This document shows, piece after piece, positions 34,894-42,862 of a DNA stretch of 64,000 bases; position 1 is the stretch's first letter; each line of letters begins with the position of its first letter. The position numbers were made by a program, and so were the translations under genes. Below the pieces are notes generated by a model. It was not told the DNA's origin, did no database searches, and worked only from the letters and a program-made list of their open reading frames with translations. This DNA comes from SMBSF63 sp034003545 (GTDB taxonomy: Bacteria > Chloroflexota > Anaerolineae > Anaerolineales > Anaerolineaceae), in NCBI GenBank assembly GCA_964447155.1, contig CAYURM010000001.1:62001-126000 (forward strand), in the 5' to 3' direction.

Positions 34894-35988
34894 ATGAAAA
34901 AGTTGTTTGGTTTGCTTTTGGTTGTGGTCATGGTCTTTGCCCTGGCCGCCTGCGCCGCTCCCGAAGAAGCTGCGCCTGTCGTCGACGAAGCTGCTCCTGC
35001 TGAAGAAGCCGCCCCCGTCGAAGAAGAAGCCCCTGCCCCTGCCGAAGAAGAAGCAATGCAGGTTATGGGCATCGTTATGCCGAGTGCCACCCACGGTTTC
35101 ACCGGGGAAAGCATTCAGCACGCTGAAGCCGTGGCGAAAGAACTCTCGGCCGAATATGGTTTCGAGTACAAGTTCCTCACCGCTGGCGAAGCTTCCGAGC
35201 AGAATAACCACATTGATACCCTGCTCAACGAGCAGGTTGACGTGATCGTTCTGTGGCCGATGAACGGCGACGAACTGCGCTCCGCTGCCCAAAAGGTGCA
35301 GGAAGCCGGTATCCCGTTGGTCATTTACGACCGCTTGATCACAGACTTCACCCCCACCGTTGAATTCATGGGCGACAACACCAAGATCGGTGAAATGACC
35401 GGCGAATACTTCAACAATTACTTTGCCGACGAAATTGCTGCTGGCGAAACGATTAACATTCTTGAGTTCAAGGGCGACCTTTCCACCGTCCCGACCCAGC
35501 GCACCGATGGTTTCTTGTCCACTGCTTCCGAGCAGTTCAACATTCTGCAGTCCTTCACCACCGACTGGCAGCGCGCGAAGGCCCTCGAGCAAATGGAGAC
35601 CTTCCTGACCACCAGCACCGATGAAGAAATTGAAAGCGTCAAAGCCATCTTCACCCACGACGATGAAGTTGTCCTGGGTGTGCTGGACGCTATCACCGCC
35701 TATAACGGCACCGCCGACCTGGATATTCGTCTGGTCTCCGGCGTTGGTGCCCGGCGCGAGAACATTGATACCTTCGCCCCGATGAAGGAAGGCTACGGCA
35801 TCGACCAGGTTACCTACGCTTTCTCCCCGGCATTAATCCGCCAGGCTGTTGAGCTGGGTGCTGAAATCCTGCAAGGTGGCTCCCCCTCCGGTTTGATCCT
35901 TGGCGAGACCGTCGAAGTTGACAACACCAATGGCGAAGAGTTCCGCAACCACCCGATTTACATTACCCGCTATAGCCTTGAGAATTAA
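34894..35988 (+). CDS. Sugar ABC transporter substrate-binding lipoprotein (RbsB type)
   Basis: A 364-residue extracellular receptor of the ABC sugar importer. It has a lipoprotein signal with the Cys at about residue 21 (ALAAC), then an unusually acidic Ala/Glu/Pro linker (about residues 23-55), then a periplasmic-binding-protein type 1 domain: GIVMPSATHGFTG, DVIVLWPMNGDELRSAAQKV, IPLVIYDRLI, TQRTDGFLS, IFTHDDEVVLGVL. The fold and the Asp/Asn residues fit pentose or hexose binding. The long linker lifts the domain off the membrane, as in many Chloroflexota receptors. It is separated from the ATPase gene by a hairpin. Confidence 0.92.
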   Translation: MKKLFGLLLVVVMVFALAACAAPEEAAPVVDEAAPAEEAAPVEEEAPAPAEEEAMQVMGIVMPSATHGFTGESIQHAEAVAKELSAEYGFEYKFLTAGEASEQNNHIDTLLNEQVDVIVLWPMNGDELRSAAQKVQEAGIPLVIYDRLITDFTPTVEFMGDNTKIGEMTGEYFNNYFADEIAAGETINILEFKGDLSTVPTQRTDGFLSTASEQFNILQSFTTDWQRAKALEQMETFLTTSTDEEIESVKAIFTHDDEVVLGVLDAITAYNGTADLDIRLVSGVGARRENIDTFAPMKEGYGIDQVTYAFSPALIRQAVELGAEILQGGSPSGLILGETVEVDNTNGEEFRNHPIYITRYSLEN

Positions 35989-36036
35989 GAGTGGGTAAAT
36001 GGGTGTAAACTTGTACCAACACCCACAAAAATAAAC

Positions 36037-36070
36037 ATGTTGGCCGGGCGCTGCGGCGTCCGGTCAACAT
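36037..36070 (+). terminator. Stem-loop between binding-protein and ATPase genes
   Basis: 11-bp arms (ATGTTGGCCGG / CCGGTCAACAT) with one G-T mismatch and a GC-rich loop, and no T-run. It probably stabilises the abundant binding-protein mRNA or attenuates the downstream genes. The rest of the 306-bp gap (35989-36294) shows no gene. Confidence 0.5.
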
Positions 36071-36294
36071 AGATGCAAAGCAGGGATATAATACATTCAT
36101 TCGATTAATAGCTTCCTGAACAACAGCTGCCGCTCGCGCTATGCCAGACCAATACTGTGGTGCAAGCGCGACACAAAAAGATTTTCATCACAAAAACAGG
36201 TTTTGGTGTTTGACACAATTCAAGAAACTGTGACCACGTTTATGTGAAGCACATCCCGGTATCATTATGCTCAGGAAAGGTAGGCCGTGAAATT

Positions 36295-37812
36295 ATGTTG
36301 TTAGAAATGAAAGGGATCACCAAATATTTTGGTCCTGTCGAAGCATTAAAAGACGTGGATTTCACAGTCGGCAATTCGGAAATTCATGGTCTGCTCGGTG
36401 AGAACGGTGCGGGAAAATCCACGCTGATGAACATCCTCGCCGGCGCTTTTCCCCCCACCGAAGGAAAAATCTTTATTGATGGTCAGGAAATTGATGAAAT
36501 GACCATCGGTAAATCCACCGATATGGGTATTCGCTTCATTCATCAGGAATTAAATCTGGTTAATGATCTGACCGTCTTTGAAAATCTTTTCCTGGGCGAA
36601 GAATTACGTACCCGGGCCGGTTTTCTGGACAAGAAAGCGATGATCGCCCGCTCCGCCGAAGTCCTTAAACGCATCAAGCTGGACATTGATCCGTTAACCC
36701 TGGTGGCAGACCTGGAAACCTCGCGCAAACAATTGGTTGAAATCGCCAAAGCCCTCCTGTTTGAATCCCAACTGATCATCATGGATGAGCCAACCACCTC
36801 TTTGACCAACAAAGAAATCGACATCCTCTTTGAGATCATGCGCAACTTAAAAAAAGATGGGCTGAGCATCATCTTTATTTCGCACAAAATGCCCGAGCTG
36901 TTTGCCATTTGCGATAAATACACCGTGCTGCGCGATGGTAAATTTATCGAAAGCGGCTATTTCAAGGATATTGATGAACAAATGGCGACAAACTTGCTGG
37001 TGGGGCGCAGCATTGTCGACTCCCAGTTAATCAAGGACGATGTGCGCGGCGATGTAATTATGTCGGTCAAAAATTTGACCAGCAAAGGTTATTTTAAAGA
37101 CATCAGCTTTGACTTGCGCAAAGGCGAAGTATTGGTCATCACCGGCCTGCATGGCGACGGGCGCAGTGAGCTTTCTGAAGCCTTGTTTGGTGCCCGCCCC
37201 GTAACATCCGGCTCGATCATCATGGATGGCAAAGAATTAAAGCTGCATAACATCCGTCAGGTGATGGACGCTGGTGTAGGTATGATCCCCCGCAATCGTA
37301 AGGAACGTTCGATCATTAAAGATTTAAGTATTCTCAACAATATGACCATCGCTCATCTGGTCAGCAGGCATAAAAAATTATTCATCAGCCGCAAGGATGA
37401 AATGGAACGCTTTGAACGCAATCGAAAAATTACGGATATTAAGGTTGATGATCCAGATAACTACATTACTTCCTTAAGCGGCGGCAATCAGCAAAAGGTG
37501 ATTGTCTCGCGCTGGCTGGAACTGGATTCAGAAGTTTATATTATGGACAACCCCACCCAGGGCATTGATGTGGGGGCAAAATTTGAAATCTACAAACTGA
37601 TCAATGAGCTGGCACGCCGTGGTAAAAGCCTGATCGTCTTCAGCGCGGAATTTCCGGAAATTTACAAAATCGCCGACCGCTGCCTGGTGATGTATAAAGG
37701 CCACATCAACGCCCGCCTGGATCGGGATCAACTTACTGAAGTCAATGTCATGTACTACGCCACTGGCTCAAACCTGGAGGGTATCAATGGGAAGTCTGCT
37801 CAAGAAGATTAA
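36295..37812 (+). CDS. Sugar ABC transporter ATP-binding protein (RbsA/MglA type)
   Basis: About 505 residues with two fused nucleotide-binding domains. Domain 1 has Walker A GENGAGKST (residues 35-43), Walker B LIIMDEPTTSL and a signature that reads TSRKQLVEIAKAL instead of LSVGQQQ. Domain 2 has the usual degenerate Walker A (GLHGDGRSE) and a good signature LSGGNQQKV. The start is placed at the ATG before LLEMKGITKYFG; longer frames start with GTG at 36244 and add a tail not typical of the family. The permease gene overlaps its end by 26 bp. Confidence 0.92.
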   Translation: MLLEMKGITKYFGPVEALKDVDFTVGNSEIHGLLGENGAGKSTLMNILAGAFPPTEGKIFIDGQEIDEMTIGKSTDMGIRFIHQELNLVNDLTVFENLFLGEELRTRAGFLDKKAMIARSAEVLKRIKLDIDPLTLVADLETSRKQLVEIAKALLFESQLIIMDEPTTSLTNKEIDILFEIMRNLKKDGLSIIFISHKMPELFAICDKYTVLRDGKFIESGYFKDIDEQMATNLLVGRSIVDSQLIKDDVRGDVIMSVKNLTSKGYFKDISFDLRKGEVLVITGLHGDGRSELSEALFGARPVTSGSIIMDGKELKLHNIRQVMDAGVGMIPRNRKERSIIKDLSILNNMTIAHLVSRHKKLFISRKDEMERFERNRKITDIKVDDPDNYITSLSGGNQQKVIVSRWLELDSEVYIMDNPTQGIDVGAKFEIYKLINELARRGKSLIVFSAEFPEIYKIADRCLVMYKGHINARLDRDQLTEVNVMYYATGSNLEGINGKSAQED

Positions 37813-38761
37813 TTGGGAAAATATCAAGCATTTTGCTACCAAATATTCATATTTGGTCTCATTTCTGGGCTTGCTGTTGTTTGCGACACTGATTAATCCG
37901 CGCTATTTCTCCTACCGCAACCTGTCAACCCTGCTGCTGCAAGCATCCATCAAAGGCATCATCACCCTGGGAATGTCCATGCTGATCATCGCCGGGATGA
38001 TTGACCTGTCGGTCGGCTCGATGGTGGCCCTGGTCTCTGGACTAGGTGTGGTAGTGTTGAATCAAACCGGAAATGCCTGGATCATGCTCGGTTTTTGTAT
38101 GTTGTTTGGCTCCCTGCTTGGTTCGGTAAACGGTCTGCTGGTCACCAAGGGCAAGATCGCGCCCTTCATTGTGACCCTGGCTACGATGAGCGCCTTCCGC
38201 TCGGTAATTGTGCAATTAGGCCAGGGCGGACCTTTTAATGTCGACAGCGATATCCTGCAACAATTCCGCATGGTGGCAGTTGGCAAGGTGGCCGGAATTC
38301 CCAACCTGGCTTTGATCTTTATCGTGATCACGTTTGTCATCGCCATTTTGATGTCAAAAACCCGCTTTGGGCGCTATGTTTATGCCGTCGGCTCCAATGC
38401 CCAGGCTGCCCGCCTGGCCGGCATCAATGTAGATCTGGTAACCACCCTGACCTTCACCATTACCGGTCTGTTAACCGGTGTTTCCGCCTTCCTGCTGGCC
38501 TCCCGCTTGACCTCGATCACTGCCCCCAACGCGGGCATGTCCTTTGAGCTGGACGCCATTGCAGCGGTTGCCATCGGCGGCATTGCCATGACCGGTGGAC
38601 GCGGCGTGATCGCTGGCTCCTTCCTGGGAGCGCTGATGCTCCAGATGATTGAAGGCATTCTCATCGCCGCCAAAATTCCGCCCTTCCTGAACGGTCTGGT
38701 CAAAGGCGTGATCATCATCTTCACCGTGCTCCTGCAGCGCAAAAAGAGTAACGGAAACTAA
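37787..38761 (+). CDS. Sugar ABC transporter permease (RbsC type)
   Basis: A 324-residue inner-membrane permease with about eight to ten hydrophobic helices. Family motifs are LGMSMLIIAGMIDLSVGSM, GLLVTKGKIAPFIVTLATM, ARLAGINVD and the cytoplasmic loop AIAAVAIGGIAMTGGRG. The start is the ATG with GGAGG seven bases upstream, inside the end of the ATPase gene (26-bp overlap, translational coupling). There is only one permease gene, so the transporter should use a homodimer. It is the last gene of the cluster, with a strong hairpin 38 bp downstream. Confidence 0.93.
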   Translation: MGSLLKKINWENIKHFATKYSYLVSFLGLLLFATLINPRYFSYRNLSTLLLQASIKGIITLGMSMLIIAGMIDLSVGSMVALVSGLGVVVLNQTGNAWIMLGFCMLFGSLLGSVNGLLVTKGKIAPFIVTLATMSAFRSVIVQLGQGGPFNVDSDILQQFRMVAVGKVAGIPNLALIFIVITFVIAILMSKTRFGRYVYAVGSNAQAARLAGINVDLVTTLTFTITGLLTGVSAFLLASRLTSITAPNAGMSFELDAIAAVAIGGIAMTGGRGVIAGSFLGALMLQMIEGILIAAKIPPFLNGLVKGVIIIFTVLLQRKKSNGN

Positions 38762-38798
38762 CCTCCCCTTCACAAGTCTGGTCCAACCAAACGCACAG

Positions 38799-38834
38799 CA
38801 CAGCGGCGCCATCCCCCGGGATGGCGCCGCTGTG
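38799..38834 (+). terminator. Strong hairpin at the end of the sugar transporter operon
   Basis: A perfect 17-bp inverted repeat (38799-38815 / 38818-38834, CACAGCGGCGCCATCCC and complement), very GC-rich. Only GATATTT follows, so it is terminator-like rather than a textbook case. Confidence 0.7.
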
Positions 38835-39117
38835 GATATTTCACCTGACATAAGTCCGATTGTAATGACGACTTCAGTGGTCCTTCTCCCCCGCCACTTC
38901 AACCAGCTTGTCTGTTACGCGCAGGCCAGACAATTTCCTTAATATTCTGTCCTGACATACCCGGCCGCCGGCAGGCTGTGACATGGTGGCGAATACCAGC
39001 ACAAAAAACGGAATAAGGGAAATCCCTCACTCGCTGTAGGTTTCCTCCCCATTGAGGCATGTCTCTATTTCTACTAAGATTAGAACAATGACAAACTTAA
39101 TTTACAGGAGGTATTCC
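38835..39117. other. Intergenic region ahead of the small stress-protein operon
   Basis: 283 bp without a gene. A partial family C word (GTAATGACGACTTCAGTGG, about 38863-38881) is present. The promoter of the PRC-barrel operon must lie here, but no convincing -35/-10 was found. Confidence 0.4.
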
Positions 39118-39483
39118 ATGAATCAGGAAATTAAAAAACCTGCTCTTCTTTCTGCAACCACGATCATCAACACACGTGTGGAAAACGCGATCGGCGAAGA
39201 TCTGGGCAAAATTGAAGAACTGATGATTGATTTGAATGGCGGCTGCATTTCCTATGCGGTCATCTCTTTTGGCGGGTTCCTGGGTTTGGGCAACAAATTA
39301 TTTGCCATTCCCTGGCAAGCGATTGAAGTCGACACCAGGAAGGAAAAGGTCATCTTAAATGTTGACAAAGATATGCTCAAAGAAGCCCCTGGCTTTGACA
39401 AAGACGACTGGCCCAACATTAGCGAGCACGCCTGGCTGGTAGACGTTTACGAGTATTATGGCTATACGCCTTATTGGAAGTAA
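39118..39483 (+). CDS. PRC-barrel domain protein
   Basis: A 121-residue cytoplasmic protein. The PRC-barrel runs from about residue 20 to 85: GEDLGKIEELMIDLNGGCIS, then YAVISFGGFLGLGNKLFAIP and WQAIEVD. A C-terminal tail contains GFDKDDWPN and ends YGYTPYWK, as in stress-related PRC proteins. The start follows a perfect AGGAGG; the upstream open frame is not used. First of six small genes in a row typical of general-stress clusters. The exact role is unknown; PRC barrels bind RNA, proteins or quinones in different families. Confidence 0.88.
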   Translation: MNQEIKKPALLSATTIINTRVENAIGEDLGKIEELMIDLNGGCISYAVISFGGFLGLGNKLFAIPWQAIEVDTRKEKVILNVDKDMLKEAPGFDKDDWPNISEHAWLVDVYEYYGYTPYWK

Positions 39484-39499
39484 TCACCATCTTTTTTGC

Positions 39500-39525
39500 C
39501 CCGGCCCGCCGGGCGGCGGGCCGGG
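39500..39525 (+). other. GC-rich intercistronic hairpin
   Basis: Perfect 11-bp arms (CCCGGCCCGCC / GGCGGGCCGGG) with a GGGC loop between the PRC-barrel and DUF1328 genes. There is no T-run, so it is more likely an mRNA-stability element than a terminator. Confidence 0.6.
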
Positions 39526-39563
39526 TTAACTCACGAAGATCCTATCCCTTAACGGAGGTTATC

Positions 39564-39728
39564 ATGTTGAACTTAAGTATCACTTTACTGGTTATCGCCT
39601 TGATTGCAGCCCTGCTCGGCTTCACCGGCATTGCCGGCACAGCAGTGGGCATCGCCAAGATTGTGTTTGTCGTTTTCCTGGTATTGTTTGTCCTCTCCCT
39701 GATTTTCGGACGCCGGACACCTGCATAA
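39564..39728 (+). CDS. DUF1328 (YtjA-like) small membrane protein
   Basis: 54 residues, almost entirely two hydrophobic helices (LSITLLVIALIAALLGF; AKIVFVVFLVLFVLSLIFG) with the family's GIAGTAVGIAK turn. GGAGG precedes the ATG. A membrane protein of unknown function often found in envelope-stress clusters like this one. Confidence 0.88.
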   Translation: MLNLSITLLVIALIAALLGFTGIAGTAVGIAKIVFVVFLVLFVLSLIFGRRTPA

Positions 39729-39771
39729 AGGAAACCTGTCCAACCGGAAAGCTGAGAAACAGGAGAAAATT

Positions 39772-40227
39772 ATGATGCCAAACAAAGAACCGCCGCGCGA
39801 TCAAAAAGTCTATGTGCAGCATCGCGACGGTTATGAGAAACGAACCCGGACAACAGAAAATCCAAATGCTGAGCGCAGGGCAGCCGTAAGCAAAGCGGCA
39901 AACATCATCTGGTGGTTGGTTGCAGCAGTAGAAATTCTGATTGGCTTACGCGTTCTATTGAAATTGCTCGCGGCCAACCCTGGCAATCCGATTGCCATGT
40001 TGATTTACACCATCTCGGAGTTTTTCTTGTGGCCCTTCTGGGGGCTGACCATTACCCCCGCAGCTCAGGGAATGGTCCTGGAAATTCCCTCCCTGATTGC
40101 AATGGTTGTATATGCCCTGTTGGGCTGGCTGATCGTTCGACTGGTTTGGGTCATTTTCTATCATCCCACCAGCAGCACAACCCGGACGATTGAACGGGAA
40201 GTAGAACATCACCACGAGGTAGAGTAA
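39772..40227 (+). CDS. YggT-family membrane protein
   Basis: 151 residues. A charged N-terminal tail of about 45 residues (basic and acidic, no signal) is followed by hydrophobic helices around ANIIWWLVAAVEILIGLRVL, FFLWPFWGL and IAMVVYALLGWLIVRLVWVI, which match a YGGT unit. The C-terminus is rich in Glu and His (EREVEHHHEVE). The family is linked to envelope integrity and osmotic tolerance, but its biochemical role is not settled. It lies 43 bp after the DUF1328 gene, with its own AGGAG. Confidence 0.8.
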   Translation: MMPNKEPPRDQKVYVQHRDGYEKRTRTTENPNAERRAAVSKAANIIWWLVAAVEILIGLRVLLKLLAANPGNPIAMLIYTISEFFLWPFWGLTITPAAQGMVLEIPSLIAMVVYALLGWLIVRLVWVIFYHPTSSTTRTIEREVEHHHEVE

Positions 40228-40238
40228 GAGGAGGCAAG

Positions 40239-40520
40239 ATGACAATTCTTGGTTTTATTGTATTGTTGGTCATTGCTGCCCTGGCGGGCAGTCTGGGTCA
40301 GGCCATTGCCGGTTATTCCCTGGGCGGATGCTTAATGTCCATTCTGGTAGGCTTTATTGGCGCCTGGCTGGGCCTGTGGATTGCCGGACAATTGGGTCTT
40401 CCGGAATTATGGGTGATCAACATTCAGGGAGAATCATTTCCTGTGGTCTGGTCAATCATTGGTTCGGCATTGTTTACGGCCGTGCTTGGCCTGATCTTCA
40501 GAAGCCGCAGGGTCAGTTAG
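40239..40520 (+). CDS. GlsB/YeaQ/YmgE family membrane protein
   Basis: 93 residues, all membrane segments: ILGFIVLLVIAALAGSLG, GYSLGGCLMSILVGFIGAWL, and WSIIGSALFTAVLGLIF with a basic end. The glycine pattern is that of the transglycosylase-associated/YeaQ family, known as stress-induced membrane proteins. GAGGAGG precedes the ATG and the gene follows yggT by 11 bp. The YeaQ-like GFIGAWLG motif is clear; function is otherwise unknown. Confidence 0.85.
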   Translation: MTILGFIVLLVIAALAGSLGQAIAGYSLGGCLMSILVGFIGAWLGLWIAGQLGLPELWVINIQGESFPVVWSIIGSALFTAVLGLIFRSRRVS

Positions 40521-40569
40521 GATACCTATCGTAATAAATGAAGTTCAAAATTCAAAAAGGAGATTTACA

Positions 40570-40773
40570 ATGAACAAAGACATTCTCAAAGGAAAATGGA
40601 AGCAGGTACGGGGTGAAGTCCAGAAAACCTGGGGCAAACTCACCAATGACGATCTCGATCAGATTGAAGGCGATAGCAAGAAGCTGGCCGGTAAGGTACA
40701 GGAACGCTATGGCTGGACAAAAGAAAAAGCAGAAGAAGAGATCGACAAATTCATGAAAAATATGGATGAATAA
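40570..40773 (+). CDS. CsbD-family stress protein
   Basis: A 67-residue soluble, charged protein. KGKWKQVRGEVQKTWGKLT, then DDLDQIEGDSKKLAGKVQER, is a textbook CsbD core. CsbD is a general-stress protein in Bacillus; its molecular role is unknown. The gene has AAAAAGGAG ahead of the ATG, 49 bp after the YeaQ-like gene. Confidence 0.93.
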   Translation: MNKDILKGKWKQVRGEVQKTWGKLTNDDLDQIEGDSKKLAGKVQERYGWTKEKAEEEIDKFMKNMDE

Positions 40774-40785
40774 AGGAGAAAATAC

Positions 40786-40941
40786 ATGCTTTCAACAATC
40801 CTGCTTGTCATCTTGATCCTCGCAGTTTTAGGCAGCTTACCGGTTTGGCCTTATAGCCGTGACTGGGGCTACCGCGGGTCGGGAGTGCTTGGAACCTTAT
40901 TATTGATCCTGATTTTGGCATTAGTGTTTGGCTGGATCTAG
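40786..40941 (+). CDS. DUF3309-type small membrane protein
   Basis: 51 residues: a first helix (STILLVILILAVLGSLPVW), the conserved turn PYSRDWGYRGSG, and a second helix (GTLLLILILALVFGW). This matches the DUF3309 pattern. It starts 12 bp after the csbD stop behind AAAGGAG and closes the stress operon; a terminator follows 31 bp later. Confidence 0.85.
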   Translation: MLSTILLVILILAVLGSLPVWPYSRDWGYRGSGVLGTLLLILILALVFGWI

Positions 40942-40972
40942 CTTTCAAGCATCAGGAAGAAAAAATAAAAGC

Positions 40973-41008
40973 GCCGAGGCTGATTACAGCCTCGGCATAA
41001 TTTTTTTG
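40973..41008 (+). terminator. Rho-independent terminator of the small stress-protein operon
   Basis: A 10-bp perfect stem (GCCGAGGCTG / CAGCCTCGGC, loop ATTA) followed by ATAATTTTTTT. Confidence 0.92.
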
Positions 41009-41135
41009 TACCCGTTCAGGCAGATCATGATACGATCCATTCGTAGTTGAACGCACCAAACCTCACCTTTGGTTTTGAATGGTTCTAAAATGTGTGGGAG
41101 AGGGGGGAAACACACTGCCCTGTACTACGTTATCG

Positions 41136-41768
41136 CTATATTAAATCTTCCTGCATCGCCCGTAAAACAGCTTCGGGGCGGGATCTTACCCCCAATTTGC
41201 GCATCAAGGTTTCAATTTTTTCATTCAAGGTACCCGTCTTAATCTCCAGGGCAGCCGCAATCTCCGCATCCGTTTTACCATGCAATAACTGACGCAGAAT
41301 CTGTAATTCCACCCTGCTGATTGCCGGCATCGTATCTCGCCCGACCGGCCGTGCAGGAATGCCCAGTCTTTCGGCCACCTTCGTGCTGATCCACCCTTTG
41401 CGCCCGGCAGCAATCTCCCCCACCGCATTCAATAACTGGCCGGGGACTTCATCTTTCGTTAAATACCCAACCGCGCCATTCGCGAACATCCCCAAAATAT
41501 ATTGCTTTTCATTGTAGCCGCTCAAGGCGAGTATACGCACCAGGGACCCCTCTTCCGTTAAACGCCGGGCAACTTCATACCCCTTCATTCCCGGCATCTC
41601 AACATCCAAAAGTAAAACATCCGGTTCCAGTTTTTCGGCTAACTTCAGAGCTTCAAATCCGTTCTCTGCTTCCCCGATCACATCTACATTGGGAGAACGC
41701 GATAACATCTTTCGCAATCCATTCCGCACGCTCACATGATCATCTGCTAATAGCACCTTTATTTTCAT
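41136..41768 (-). CDS. NarL/FixJ-type response regulator (atypical HTH)
   Basis: 210 residues. The receiver domain has the acidic pair DD (9-10), phosphoacceptor Asp55 (LLLDVEMPGM), Ser in LALSGYNEKQ and Lys in YLTKDE. The C-terminal LuxR-type HTH begins ISRVELQILRQLLHGKTDAE, but its recognition helix region reads IKTGTLNEKIETLMRKLGVR, a departure from the usual S-x-TVxxHxxxIxxKL. It is the second of two similar regulators on this strand, 166 bp after the other, and probably works with the histidine kinase encoded divergently. Confidence 0.88.
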   Translation of the reverse strand: MKIKVLLADDHVSVRNGLRKMLSRSPNVDVIGEAENGFEALKLAEKLEPDVLLLDVEMPGMKGYEVARRLTEEGSLVRILALSGYNEKQYILGMFANGAVGYLTKDEVPGQLLNAVGEIAAGRKGWISTKVAERLGIPARPVGRDTMPAISRVELQILRQLLHGKTDAEIAAALEIKTGTLNEKIETLMRKLGVRSRPEAVLRAMQEDLI

Positions 41769-41934
41769 TTTTCTAACTCAACAATCTCCCGCGCTTCAGG
41801 CATGTCGTCACATCAACCAGTATCAATCCCTGTATTGATACGATGGAATCACCGCTATTTATCCATTTATAAGTGTAACTTAATAAAGGCAGAAGGACAA
41901 TGAGGACTTCGCCTGTGCAGCCTACGTAACTTCC

Positions 41935-42582
41935 CTACCCTTCCTCTTCCTTGCTGACCAGGCCGTCCCGGATAGCTAACACGGCCGCCTCTACCCGCGA
42001 ACTTACATTCAGCTTGGCATACACAGCCTCAAGATGTTTTTCAACCGTTTTCTGACTGATCCCCAACTCATAGCCAATCTCTTTATTGGTCTTCCCCATC
42101 ACCATCTGCTGAAGAACTTCCATTTCCCGTTCCGTGATGGATCCAATTTCTTCCTCTTCGTGTGTCCAGGAGGATATCAGGGCAGCTACTCTCCGGCTGA
42201 CCCAGCCTTGTTCCCCCCGGGAAACCCCGCGCACGGCGTCGAGAATATTGGCAGGCACTTCTTCCTTGGTCAGGTAGCCATTCGCCCCGGCCGCCAGCAG
42301 CCCCAGAATATACTGTTTATCATCGTACGTGCTCAACGCCAAAATACGCACGGCAGATCCATTTGCTTTTAATTGGCGGGCAACTTCCACACCCTTGATC
42401 CGGGGCATCTCCATGTCCAGCAAAAGAACATCGGGCGTCAATTCATTCGTCAGGCGCAAAGCTTCTTCGCCGTCTTCAGCCTCACCAACAACTTCAATAT
42501 CCAGGGTATTGGTTAAAAACTTTTTAATCCCTTCACGCGCCAAAGGATGGTCATCTGCCAACACTACACGAATTTTAGCCAT
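41935..42582 (-). CDS. NarL/FixJ-type response regulator
   Basis: 215 residues. The receiver has DD (10-11), Asp56 (LLLDMEMPR), LALSTYDDKQYI and YLTKEE; a canonical LuxR HTH follows (SITEREMEVLQQMVMGKTNK, then ELGISQKTVEKHLEAVYAKL). The start at 42582 is supported by GAGG seven bases upstream; the longer open frame is leader. It is close in sequence to the regulator at 41136, so the two are probably paralogues. Divergent from the histidine kinase, with facing promoters between them. Confidence 0.92.
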   Translation of the reverse strand: MAKIRVVLADDHPLAREGIKKFLTNTLDIEVVGEAEDGEEALRLTNELTPDVLLLDMEMPRIKGVEVARQLKANGSAVRILALSTYDDKQYILGLLAAGANGYLTKEEVPANILDAVRGVSRGEQGWVSRRVAALISSWTHEEEEIGSITEREMEVLQQMVMGKTNKEIGYELGISQKTVEKHLEAVYAKLNVSSRVEAAVLAIRDGLVSKEEEG

Positions 42583-42646
42583 TGCATACCTCGAATTTTG
42601 CAGAATAAGCACCAGGAAATTATCTGTTCTCCCAGCTTTTATGATC

Positions 42647-42675
42647 ATATCATGCTTGTACAACTTTTTAGTCAA
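42647..42675 (-). promoter_or_regulatory. Candidate promoter of the response regulator genes
   Basis: On the minus strand TTGACT (42670-42675), a 17-base spacer and TGATAT (42647-42652), 65 bp before the regulator start. Confidence 0.5.
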
Positions 42676-42713
42676 AATCGACAAACTTATTGTGCATCCA
42701 AAAAAATTACTGC

Positions 42714-42742
42714 TTGTATCCTTTCCACCATTTTAGTATACT
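42714..42742 (+). promoter_or_regulatory. Candidate promoter of the histidine kinase gene
   Basis: TTGTAT (42714-42719), a 17-base spacer and TATACT (42737-42742), about 120 bp before the kinase start. Confidence 0.55.
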
Positions 42743-42862
42743 CGAATATATTTGCCATTTTAACAAAAAACACCGCATAAAATGATCTGCCACATCCCAC
42801 ACAATCACAAAGCGGAACGAACAAGGATATTCACACCATCCAGAAAATTGGAGATTTCTTTC

